This document shows, one piece after another, positions 19,880 through 26,829 of a DNA stretch of 26,829 nucleotides (the stretch's first letter is position 1; the number at the start of each line of letters is the position of its first letter). This stretch comes from a virus: the IMG/VR virus record IMGVR_UViG_3300031774_002399, positions 1 through 26,829 of that record; one strand, 5' to 3'. Both the position numbers and the translations under genes were made by a program. The notes below the pieces were generated by a model. It saw only the letters and a program-made list of their open reading frames with translations, did no database searches and was not told the DNA's origin.

Positions 19880-21208
19880 ATGGCAGAAGGCAATCTTGCA
19901 AGTTGGATAAAATGTGAACTTGTTCCTAATGAAGGAGTTCCAGGTGTAGAAACATTAGACATTAGAACAATGGCTATGGAATGTTTAATACATGAAGATA
20001 TATTTTCTCCCACAATGTATGGATCTTTAACATTAGCAGATAGTACTAATTTAATAGGTAACACACCTATAATGGGTGGTGAAAAATTAAATCTTTCTTT
20101 TGTAAACAAAGCAGTTAAAGATATGGGTGAAGACACACCCGATAATATAATAGAAAGAACATTCGTAGTTTATGCAATTGAAGATAGAAGAATAAATAAC
20201 GATCGTCAACAATTTTATACATTAAAATTTATTTCACCCGAAGCATACCTAGATCAAGAAGTTGCATTATCTCAAAGCTTCGAAGGAACAACAGACGAGA
20301 TAGTAAATAAAATTTTCAAAGAAGTCTTTATAGACAATGATGTATCTAGATTTGATGGAGGAGATCCTTCATCGTTAACAGTAGCAGACGCACCACATTT
20401 ATCTAAACTTAAATATATTTCTAATTTTTGGTCACCCTTTCAGAACTTTGCTTACTTAGCTAAAAGAACTAAAGGAGGAACATTATTTGGTAGTGATTTT
20501 TTCTTTTATGAAAGTAATAAAGGGTTTTATTACGCATCATTACAAAGTTTAATAGACGCTCAAAAGGGAGACCCGTGGGCAACATTAGTTTACAATCCTT
20601 TAGTAGGTAGCAATGATAATGAAAAACCATTATTCCCTATGACAATAACTGAAATGAAAGTGCCTAGAACTATTGATATATTAGAAAATCAAGACTCAGG
20701 TTACTTGGCAAGTTCTGTTAGAGCATATGATTTAATGGCAAAGAAGATGGAAGAAAGAACAATTGATATAAGAGAACATTGGAGTAACTTTGTTCATACA
20801 GATGATGGGATACCAATTCCAGCAGGTGTTGGTAGAACACCTTTTGCAAAACAAACATTTAAAGTATTAAATGCAATACCATACAATGACTTTGAATACA
20901 ATCATAAACTTTATATTGATAATGAATTAACAAGGGACAATTATATAAACTCATTTAATAATTATAGATTTGAACTTGAAATGCCTGGTAGAACAGATAT
21001 AGAAGCAGGAGCTATGTTTCGTTTAGAATATCCTAGTATGAAAGAAAAAATTGTAGGTATGTCTCCTGAAGACGTAACTGATAAAATACTTTCAGGCAAT
21101 TATTTAATAACAGCAGTAAAACATAAGATTACTCCGTTGAACTATATAAATCAAATTGAATTTGTTAAAAATGGAATAAGCGGTGGAGACATGGGAGCAG
21201 AAGAATGA
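19880..21208 (+). CDS. 27: Baseplate hub protein gp27
   Basis: A 442-residue protein (T4 gp27: 391) placed directly before the spike gene. The N-terminal beta-barrel region contains VETLDIRTMAMECLIHEDIFSPTMYGSLTLADS and ERTFVVYAIEDRRINNDRQQFYTLKFISPEAYLDQ; a lower region reads SKLKYISNFWSPFQNFAYLAKRTKG; and the C-terminal barrel ends YLITAVKHKITPLNYINQIEFVKNG. This order is typical of phage hub proteins of the gp27/gpD fold, which form a trimer continuing the tail tube to the spike. The last 4 nt overlap the spike gene (ATGA). Confidence 0.85.
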   Translation: MAEGNLASWIKCELVPNEGVPGVETLDIRTMAMECLIHEDIFSPTMYGSLTLADSTNLIGNTPIMGGEKLNLSFVNKAVKDMGEDTPDNIIERTFVVYAIEDRRINNDRQQFYTLKFISPEAYLDQEVALSQSFEGTTDEIVNKIFKEVFIDNDVSRFDGGDPSSLTVADAPHLSKLKYISNFWSPFQNFAYLAKRTKGGTLFGSDFFFYESNKGFYYASLQSLIDAQKGDPWATLVYNPLVGSNDNEKPLFPMTITEMKVPRTIDILENQDSGYLASSVRAYDLMAKKMEERTIDIREHWSNFVHTDDGIPIPAGVGRTPFAKQTFKVLNAIPYNDFEYNHKLYIDNELTRDNYINSFNNYRFELEMPGRTDIEAGAMFRLEYPSMKEKIVGMSPEDVTDKILSGNYLITAVKHKITPLNYINQIEFVKNGISGGDMGAEE

Positions 21209-22770
21209 AATTGAAAAATCATGGTAAGCTAAATACACCTGATTTTATTTGGTGGATAGGTATAGTAGAAAATAGAATTGATCCTTACAAACTAGGAAGA
21301 TATCAAGTAAGAGTAATGGGTTATCATACAGGTAATAAAGAAGCATTACCTACTGAGGATTTACCTTGGGCAACATTATTAAACCCTGTTACATCAGCAA
21401 GCATGTCAGGAATAATGGAAACACCTAATCTAGTAGAAGGAACAACAGTAGTAGGATTCTTTAGTGATGGAGAAGATGGACAAATGCCTATTATAATGGG
21501 TTCATTAGCAGGCATGCCTTACGAGGCCCCTGTTGAAGATGGCTTTGCAGATCCTAGAGGAATATATCCTAGAAGAATAGAAGAGGGTGCAGAAGATGAA
21601 GGATTAAATGTATTAAATGAATCCGACTTACCTAGGTTAGCAAGAGACGGAGAGGCCGAAAAACATATTACATTAATTAATAAAAGAGAACAAAGGGAAG
21701 TAGGAATAAGAACAGCAAAGGCACCGTCAGTATCAGAGGAAAACGGCGATGCTATATTAGATGATAAATCAGGTGCTGATTATGAAGGAGTAACATGGGA
21801 CGAGCCACACCCAAGAGGAGCAGAAACATTAGAATATTTTGACCCACAATCTGATGAAGAGTACCAGGCCGGCCCAGACTTTGAAAAACACAATTCTGTT
21901 TATCCATTTAATAGAGTTAAAGAAACAGAATCAGGACATGTATTTGAAGTAGATGATACACCACAAAATGGAAGGATTCATGAGTATCATAATGCAGGCA
22001 CATTTAGAGAAGTACAAAGAGACGGAACAACAGTAACAAAAATTGTTGGAGACAAATATGAGATAATAGCAGGTAGTGAAAATGTTGTTATAAGGGGTGC
22101 AGCAAATGTTACAATAGCAGGTGATTGTAAGATGTTAGTAAAGGGCGATAAATATGAGGAAATAGAAGGTAATTATTTTGTTTCAGTTTTTGGAGATAGA
22201 GTTACAAAAATTAATGGTAATGATATACGATCAGTTATTACAGATGTTACTGAACAAATTAATGGCAACAGAACAGTAAGGGTTACAGGAGATGACACAG
22301 AAACAGTTGAAGGTAAACAAAGTGAAACAATTGGTAAGGAAAAATCAGTAACTGTTACAGGTAATTTATTACAAACTTATTCATCTAATCATACTTCTAA
22401 TGTAGCAGGATTTAGAATGGATGACGTAGTAGGAAATAGAACTATGATAACAGGCGGTAATATAAAATCAGGTGCTGTTGGAACAAGTTTATTTGCTTCA
22501 AAAGGAGACCAAGAAATTAAAACTGAAGGTAATCAGAAGGTTACTGTAATAGGAAGTATAACGGAAACAGCAGCTAGTGCAGATGAGGCATATACAGGAA
22601 CACATAAAACAGCGGCAGCTACAGCAGATAAAGTATATACTAACGGTGAAATTACAGTAGCTACTATAACACATACTCAACATACACATCAAACAACATC
22701 AATGGATACAGGTGATGGAGCTAACTCAGGTGCTAAGAATGCTTCTGATTCACCAAATAGCGGAACATAA
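21205..22770 (+). CDS. 5: Central spike protein gp5, without lysozyme domain
   Basis: A 521-residue protein. The OB-fold domain spans about residues 12-110 (WWIGIVENRIDPYKLGRYQVRVMGYH, LPWATLLNPVTSASMSG, VVGFFSDGEDGQMPIIMGSL). Residues 110-245 are a charged linker where T4 gp5 has its lysozyme domain; no GH24 motif is present here. From about 260 the repeats of the VxGxxxxx type (KIVGDKYEIIAGSENVVIRGAANVTIAGD...) form the triple-stranded beta-helix of the spike. The end THTQHTHQT has the HxH pattern of spike tips that bind iron (as in P2 gpV), followed by a Gly/Ser/Asp tail. It pierces the outer membrane. It is coupled to gp27 and followed by AGGAGG of the next gene. Confidence 0.87.
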   Translation: MKLKNHGKLNTPDFIWWIGIVENRIDPYKLGRYQVRVMGYHTGNKEALPTEDLPWATLLNPVTSASMSGIMETPNLVEGTTVVGFFSDGEDGQMPIIMGSLAGMPYEAPVEDGFADPRGIYPRRIEEGAEDEGLNVLNESDLPRLARDGEAEKHITLINKREQREVGIRTAKAPSVSEENGDAILDDKSGADYEGVTWDEPHPRGAETLEYFDPQSDEEYQAGPDFEKHNSVYPFNRVKETESGHVFEVDDTPQNGRIHEYHNAGTFREVQRDGTTVTKIVGDKYEIIAGSENVVIRGAANVTIAGDCKMLVKGDKYEEIEGNYFVSVFGDRVTKINGNDIRSVITDVTEQINGNRTVRVTGDDTETVEGKQSETIGKEKSVTVTGNLLQTYSSNHTSNVAGFRMDDVVGNRTMITGGNIKSGAVGTSLFASKGDQEIKTEGNQKVTVIGSITETAASADEAYTGTHKTAAATADKVYTNGEITVATITHTQHTHQTTSMDTGDGANSGAKNASDSPNSGT

Positions 22771-22782
22771 TAGGAGGACAAT

Positions 22783-23382
22783 ATGAGTTGCGGACCAGCA
22801 GAAAAAATGAGGGCGATGGCAGATGAAGTCGATGCTCTAAATAAAAAAGCAGAAGACGCCGTGAATGCTGCAATAGGAGACAAACTAGGCGAGTTACAAC
22901 AGGAAGCACAAGATAAAATTAATGGTATTATGTCTAAAGTAGAGGGTATGATACCTTCTATTGGTATTCCAAAAGCTTCTACCAACAGTATAACTGATTT
23001 AGAAAATATTGCTAAACTTATTTTGTTAGGTAAATTAGCAGAGCCACAAGTTGAAGCAGCAATAAAACAATTTAAATCTGCATGGGGTGGTGATATAGAC
23101 ATAGACAACTTAGCAGATAGATTAAGAATGGGGTCTTTAGCAATAGATCAAATTTGTAAAGCAATTCCAAATTTGGAAACTGATGGTGTACAAATTACAG
23201 CTAAAGGTACACCTACTTCGTTTCCTGAGATAGATGCTGTTGCATTACTAAAGGGAGGAGACTTACCTGAGTACAAATTACCTAAATTAGAGTATGATAT
23301 TACAAAAAGAACAAAAGAGGCAACAGATTCCTTTCTAAAAGTTAAAATGCCTCGAATAAAAATAGGACCGGGACACCTATAA
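22783..23382 (+). CDS. Unknown structural protein between gp5 and gp25
   Basis: A 199-residue protein with a strong ribosome binding site (AGGAGG, 6 nt). The first 60 residues are heptad-like and probably coiled coil (AEKMRAMADEVDALNKKAEDAVNAAIGDKL). The middle is helical (ENIAKLILLGKLAEPQVEAAIKQF), and the C-terminus is basic and proline-containing (LPEYKLPKLEYDITKRTKEAT..., ending KMPRIKIGPGHL). There is no PAAR motif, so it is not the T4 gp5.4 tip. Its position within the baseplate operon suggests a hub or tail-needle accessory, perhaps the counterpart of a T4 hub protein such as gp28, but I see no motif that decides it. Confidence 0.7.
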   Translation: MSCGPAEKMRAMADEVDALNKKAEDAVNAAIGDKLGELQQEAQDKINGIMSKVEGMIPSIGIPKASTNSITDLENIAKLILLGKLAEPQVEAAIKQFKSAWGGDIDIDNLADRLRMGSLAIDQICKAIPNLETDGVQITAKGTPTSFPEIDAVALLKGGDLPEYKLPKLEYDITKRTKEATDSFLKVKMPRIKIGPGHL

Positions 23383-23385
23383 TGG

Positions 23386-23393
23386 TATAAATA
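23386..23393 (+). promoter_or_regulatory. T4-type late promoter, leaderless geometry
   Basis: TATAAATA, CTAAT, ATG (23399). The predicted transcription start coincides with the first base of gp25, and no ribosome binding site precedes the gene. Confidence 0.75.
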
Positions 23394-23398
23394 CTAAT

Positions 23399-23803
23399 AT
23401 GGCAGTTTTAAAGAAAAAAGTATCAAGAATATATAAAGACTTTGACATGGCATTTAACGTCAATGCAACTACCGGCGACCTAATGAAAAAGTTAGATGAC
23501 AATGCCGTTAAACAGTCTATAAAGAACTTACTAATGACAGAAAGATATGAGAGGCCATTTCAACCTGAATTAGGATCAGGAATTTATACAATGTTATTTG
23601 AACCAATGGATTTGTTAGTAGCACAATCTCTAAAAAAACAAATTCATAATATGATTACAAACTTTGAACCAAGGGTTGAAATAAGAGAAATACAAGTTAA
23701 TCCAATATACGACCAAAACTTTTATGGAATAACTCTTAGATATAAAATTTTAGGTGTAAACGAACCACAAGAACTGCAAACAAAATTAACAAGGTTAAGG
23801 TAA
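23399..23803 (+). CDS. 25: Baseplate wedge protein gp25
   Basis: A 134-residue protein of the GPW/gp25 family (T4 gp25: 132). The family core is visible: RIYKDFDMAF, DNAVKQSIKNLLMTERYERPFQPELGSGIYTMLFEPMD, then LKKQIHNMITNFEPRVEIREIQVNP and ITLRYKIL. The short segment ERPFQPELGSGI is diagnostic. gp25 sits in the wedge core with gp6 and gp53 and is the homologue of the sheath-initiator components in related contractile machines. The start has no ribosome binding site but is exactly 5 nt behind a late promoter octamer, so translation from a leaderless mRNA is likely. Confidence 0.93.
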   Translation: MAVLKKKVSRIYKDFDMAFNVNATTGDLMKKLDDNAVKQSIKNLLMTERYERPFQPELGSGIYTMLFEPMDLLVAQSLKKQIHNMITNFEPRVEIREIQVNPIYDQNFYGITLRYKILGVNEPQELQTKLTRLR

Positions 23804-23807
23804 AGAA

Positions 23808-25715
23808 ATGGCACAGTTAAACGTAACAGAATTAGATTTTGATCAGATCAAAACAAATTTAAAAACATATTTAAAATCCCAAACAGAATTTTCAGATTAT
23901 AATTTTGAAGGTTCTTCTTTTGCAGTTTTAATAGATTTATTGGCATACAATACCCATTACAATGGTGTGTTGGCAAGTATGTTAGCAAATGAATCGTTTT
24001 TAGATTCAGCAGTTAAAAGAGAATCAGTAGCATCATTAGCAAAGGCAGTAGGTTATACACCTAGATCTAGCAGAAGTCCTACTGGAAAAGTTAATTTAAC
24101 AATTACACCCGCATCAGGATATACAAGTACAAACCTAACTTTACCTAGGGGCACAACTTTTACTTCAACACTTGACGGGACTACATATCAATATTATCCA
24201 AAAGAAGATGTTACTGTATCAAAATCAGTAGTAGGTAGTGTTGGTGTTTTTGTTTTTAATGACTTAGAACTTAAAGAAGGAATAAGAGTATCAAACCAAT
24301 TTACAGTAGAATCAGCAAATCCACAAGGGCCTTATGTTATACCTAATGACAGAATAGATACTACATCAATGAGAGTAAGAGTACAAACTTCATTATCCGA
24401 TACAACATTAACAACTTGGAATGTAGCAGAAAAGTTTTTAGATATAAAAAATGATACAAAAGCATGGTGGTTAGAAGAGGGAGCAGACGGACTTTACCAA
24501 TTAAGATTTGGTGATGGTGTTATAGGACAAAAACTAACAGTAGATAATCTAATTATTATTGATTATATTGCATCTAAAGGGTCAGAAGGAAATGGTTGTA
24601 AATCTTGGTCAATGAGTTCTACAGTAACAGGAACAGGAGAAACAAATACTATAACAACCGTTGCTAATGCTTCATCCGGAGCAGCAAAAGAATCTATAGA
24701 TAGTATTAGATTTAATGCTCCAAGAGTTAATGCTACAAGAGATAGAGCAGTAACATCTAAAGATTATCAATCATTAATTTTAGCAAGTAATTCAAACATA
24801 CAATCTGTTGCAGTATGGGGTGGCGAGAAAAATGACCCACCTATATATGGTAAAGTGTTTATCTCACTTAACCCTGTATCAGGCTATTCAATAACAACAC
24901 AAGACCAAGACAATATTTTAAACTCTATTATTAATCCTAAAACACCTGTAGCGATTCAACCAGAATTTGTAGATCCAGAATTTGTTCATATAGGATTAAA
25001 AGTTAATGCAATATATGATCCTAAAGTTACAACATTGTCTCAAGGACAAATTAAATCTGCTATAAATTCTTCTATTAATGAATACTTTGATGAAAATTTA
25101 AACAAACTTAATAAAAGTTTTTATATTTCAAGAGTACATGATCTTATAGTTTCAGACTCAGCATCACTTATATCAGTTAATGTAGAACCTTACTTACAGA
25201 AAAGATTAGATCTTACTTTAAATTCTCCTTTTGCTTATGAGGCAAAGTTTAATACAAAGGTACAACCAAGAGAATTAAAGAGCTCATATTTTGATGTAGA
25301 ATTAAGTTCTAATACACATAAGGTTTATTTAAATGATACACCAGCATCAACAGTAGTTGCACCTAATTATAGTGGAACAGGAATAGTAAATTTTGTTGAC
25401 ACAGATGGAACTACAATAGTAGGAGAAGCAGGAACAATTGATTATGATTCTGGCACAGTTTCATTAAATTCAATGATAATTAAATCATTATACGGCACAG
25501 ACAAAAAATTAAAAATAAGAATTAAACCACATGATTCATATAAGGACATTACAACTGATGCTCTTATAAGAACATCGGACACATCAACAGCAGCAGTAGT
25601 AGCAAAACCATCTAGAAACACAGTATTAACTTTAGATGATAGTGCTTCTAGTCCAATAACAAATACAAATGTTGGTGTTGATATTACAGTAACACCTGAA
25701 GTAGAAGAGGTCTAA
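23808..25715 (+). CDS. 6: Baseplate wedge protein gp6 (baseplate J family)
   Basis: A 635-residue protein (T4 gp6: 660) with the typical beginning [80 protein letters not shown] beta-rich part (residues 100-260), the conserved [25 protein letters not shown] (near 290-320) and [33 protein letters not shown] follow. gp6 forms the inner ring that joins wedges in the baseplate. The C-terminal 150 residues ([10 protein letters not shown]... to the end) are Thr/Ser/Val-rich and more divergent. It follows gp25 after 4 nt and shares its last base with the next start (TAATG). Confidence 0.92.
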   Translation: MAQLNVTELDFDQIKTNLKTYLKSQTEFSDYNFEGSSFAVLIDLLAYNTHYNGVLASMLANESFLDSAVKRESVASLAKAVGYTPRSSRSPTGKVNLTITPASGYTSTNLTLPRGTTFTSTLDGTTYQYYPKEDVTVSKSVVGSVGVFVFNDLELKEGIRVSNQFTVESANPQGPYVIPNDRIDTTSMRVRVQTSLSDTTLTTWNVAEKFLDIKNDTKAWWLEEGADGLYQLRFGDGVIGQKLTVDNLIIIDYIASKGSEGNGCKSWSMSSTVTGTGETNTITTVANASSGAAKESIDSIRFNAPRVNATRDRAVTSKDYQSLILASNSNIQSVAVWGGEKNDPPIYGKVFISLNPVSGYSITTQDQDNILNSIINPKTPVAIQPEFVDPEFVHIGLKVNAIYDPKVTTLSQGQIKSAINSSINEYFDENLNKLNKSFYISRVHDLIVSDSASLISVNVEPYLQKRLDLTLNSPFAYEAKFNTKVQPRELKSSYFDVELSSNTHKVYLNDTPASTVVAPNYSGTGIVNFVDTDGTTIVGEAGTIDYDSGTVSLNSMIIKSLYGTDKKLKIRIKPHDSYKDITTDALIRTSDTSTAAVVAKPSRNTVLTLDDSASSPITNTNVGVDITVTPEVEEV

Positions 25716-26829
25716 TGACTGATTATATACCAGCCTTTTATAGATATGTTTCATCTATAACGATAACAGCGGCAGGCTCAAATTATACTACTGCACCAAC
25801 AATTTCAATAACTGGTGGTGGTGGTACAGGAGCAACAGCAACTGCAACTGTTTCAACGTCTGGTACAATAACAGAAATAACAATTACTAATAAAGGAACT
25901 GGTTATACAAGTGTTCCTACAGTAACATTAACAGGCGGTGGTGGAACCGGAGCAACAGCAACAGCAGTATTAGATGCTGCACAAGGCAACATTTCAGAAG
26001 AAACACATAAAACATCTTGGACAGTAGAAGAACAATTCCCTTCATATATTAAAGATAGTTATCCTAACTTTGTAACATTCGTTAAAAAATATTATGAATT
26101 TATGGATCAAACAGGAAAACAAAGTGATTCTATAACAAACTTTAATGAAATAGATATTGATTATTCAACTGACGCTTTTTTAGAAAAATGGAGATTAGTA
26201 TTAGCACATGATTTTCCTAAAAAAATATCAGCAGATAAATCCTTTTTCTATAAAAGAGCCAAAGACCTTTATGAAGCAAAAGGAACAAAACGATCTATAG
26301 AAACATTCTTTAGAGTTTTATATAACGAAAATGTTGAAGTTACATATCCAGGTAAATATGTATTAAGAACATCTGATGGTATTTGGAGTAAAGAACAAGC
26401 AATTAAAATACAAGAAGCTGAACATGGAGGCAATAAAGAGCCGTTAACATTAGAAGGTAAAAACATTGACCTTAGATATTATGAAACAGGCGCTTCAAGT
26501 CAGGTTACAATTTTAAAAACATTAAACGCAAGTGTTGCAAGAGTAGAAAAGAATACTTATCAAACAAATGGTTTAACACTACAAAGATATGAATTAGTTT
26601 TAAAATTTCCAGACGGTGTAATTACAGAATCAGAAGTTCATGGACCAGGAGCAGGAGCTGTTGGTACTGTTACAGTAGCTAGTGGAGCAGTAACAGCAGT
26701 AACAGTAACTAATGATGGTTATCAATATAACGCAGCACCGGTTGTTAATTTCTATGGAGATGGCACAGGAGCAAAAGGACACGCATTAGTAGACGGCAAC
26801 GGAAATGTTTCAAGTGTCGTAGTAACAGC
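25715..26829 (+). CDS. Partial baseplate wedge-like protein (gp7/gp8 region) with beta repeats
   Basis: The frame opens with ATG overlapping the gp6 stop and stays open to the window end (371 codons seen). Residues about 14-86 hold two 40-residue repeats sharing [24 protein letters not shown]-type sequence, a modular beta element; a third, weaker copy starts near residue 310. Between them is a conserved phage structural module: [67 protein letters not shown]. In T4 order gp7 follows gp6, so a wedge protein is expected, but similarity to T4 gp7 itself is not visible. The repeats may be host-contacting decoration. Confidence 0.6.
   Translation, partial: MTDYIPAFYRYVSSITITAAGSNYTTAPTISITGGGGTGATATATVSTSGTITEITITNKGTGYTSVPTVTLTGGGGTGATATAVLDAAQGNISEETHKTSWTVEEQFPSYIKDSYPNFVTFVKKYYEFMDQTGKQSDSITNFNEIDIDYSTDAFLEKWRLVLAHDFPKKISADKSFFYKRAKDLYEAKGTKRSIETFFRVLYNENVEVTYPGKYVLRTSDGIWSKEQAIKIQEAEHGGNKEPLTLEGKNIDLRYYETGASSQVTILKTLNASVARVEKNTYQTNGLTLQRYELVLKFPDGVITESEVHGPGAGAVGTVTVASGAVTAVTVTNDGYQYNAAPVVNFYGDGTGAKGHALVDGNGNVSSVVVT
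25754..25984 (+). repeat. Two tandem 120-bp coding repeats
   Basis: Imperfect direct repeat with a period of about 120 bp (40 codons) inside the partial wedge-like gene; the best conserved stretch encodes TGGGGTGATATA in both copies (around 25810-25850 and 25930-25970). A diverged third copy begins near 26640. Confidence 0.7.

Noticed and set aside
1-26829. CRISPR arrays, insertion sequences, attachment sites
   Set aside because: No regularly spaced repeats, transposase genes or integrase genes were seen.

Overview
The window is a piece of an AT-rich, T4-like (myovirus) marine phage genome. The evidence is a set of recognisable T4 core genes: gp33, gp59 and gp32 (late transcription and replication); gp26, a tape-measure-type protein, gp48, gp53, gp27, gp5, gp25 and gp6 (baseplate and tail); and gp4 plus a probable gp2 (head completion). 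It also carries typical marine-phage accessory genes: phoH, 2OG-Fe(II) oxygenases, twitch-type radical SAM proteins, a sugar-nucleotide epimerase and a SleB-type cell wall hydrolase. Eleven exact copies of the T4-type late promoter octamer TATAAATA were found by eye, each in the sense direction shortly before a gene or RNA. The permuted, two-piece tmRNA gene suggests an alphaproteobacterial host such as SAR11. That host is an inference.

Layout. 1-5898: two tandem radical SAM genes, two small unknown genes, phoH, a conserved hypothetical gene behind a sigma70-like promoter, a PD-(D/E)XK nuclease and a 2OG-Fe(II) oxygenase, all on +. 5899-7762: a compact late island with two small lipoprotein genes, a minus-strand pair of tiny membrane-protein genes with its own late promoter and terminator, a permuted tmRNA behind a late promoter, and an exported SleB-type hydrolase; it is probably concerned with lysis. 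7790-11770: epimerase, gp33, gp59, gp32, a second 2OG oxygenase and a stand-alone T4-type lysozyme. 11767-17944 (minus): gp4, probable gp2, a tube-like protein, gp26 with a probable -1 frameshift extension, and a 1198-residue tape-measure-type protein. 17979-26829 (plus): gp48, gp53, gp27, a gp5-type spike, an unknown protein, gp25, gp6 and a truncated wedge/fibre-like gene.

The most interesting signals are not annotated by ordinary ORF calling. (1) A phage-encoded permuted tmRNA has a complete acceptor stem, G3-U70 pair, T-arm and tag GDNDYALAA, and a late promoter stands directly before it. (2) There are two probable programmed -1 frameshifts: T_TTT_TTC at the end of gp26, joining it to a 66-residue extension just before the tape measure gene, and G_GGA_AAG followed by a 6-nt spacer and a stem-loop in a 46-codon lipoprotein gene. 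(3) In three late genes the spacing TATAAATA-N5-ATG would put the transcription start on the A of the start codon, which predicts leaderless late mRNAs; a sigma70-type promoter before the epimerase gene predicts the same.

The structural genes work together. gp27 and the spike form the hub, gp48 and the tube-like protein start the tube, gp53, gp25 and gp6 build the wedges, and gp26 with its extension probably chaperones the tape measure. gp33 would couple the late promoters to the sliding clamp, gp59 and gp32 serve replication forks, and gp2 and gp4 finish DNA-filled heads.
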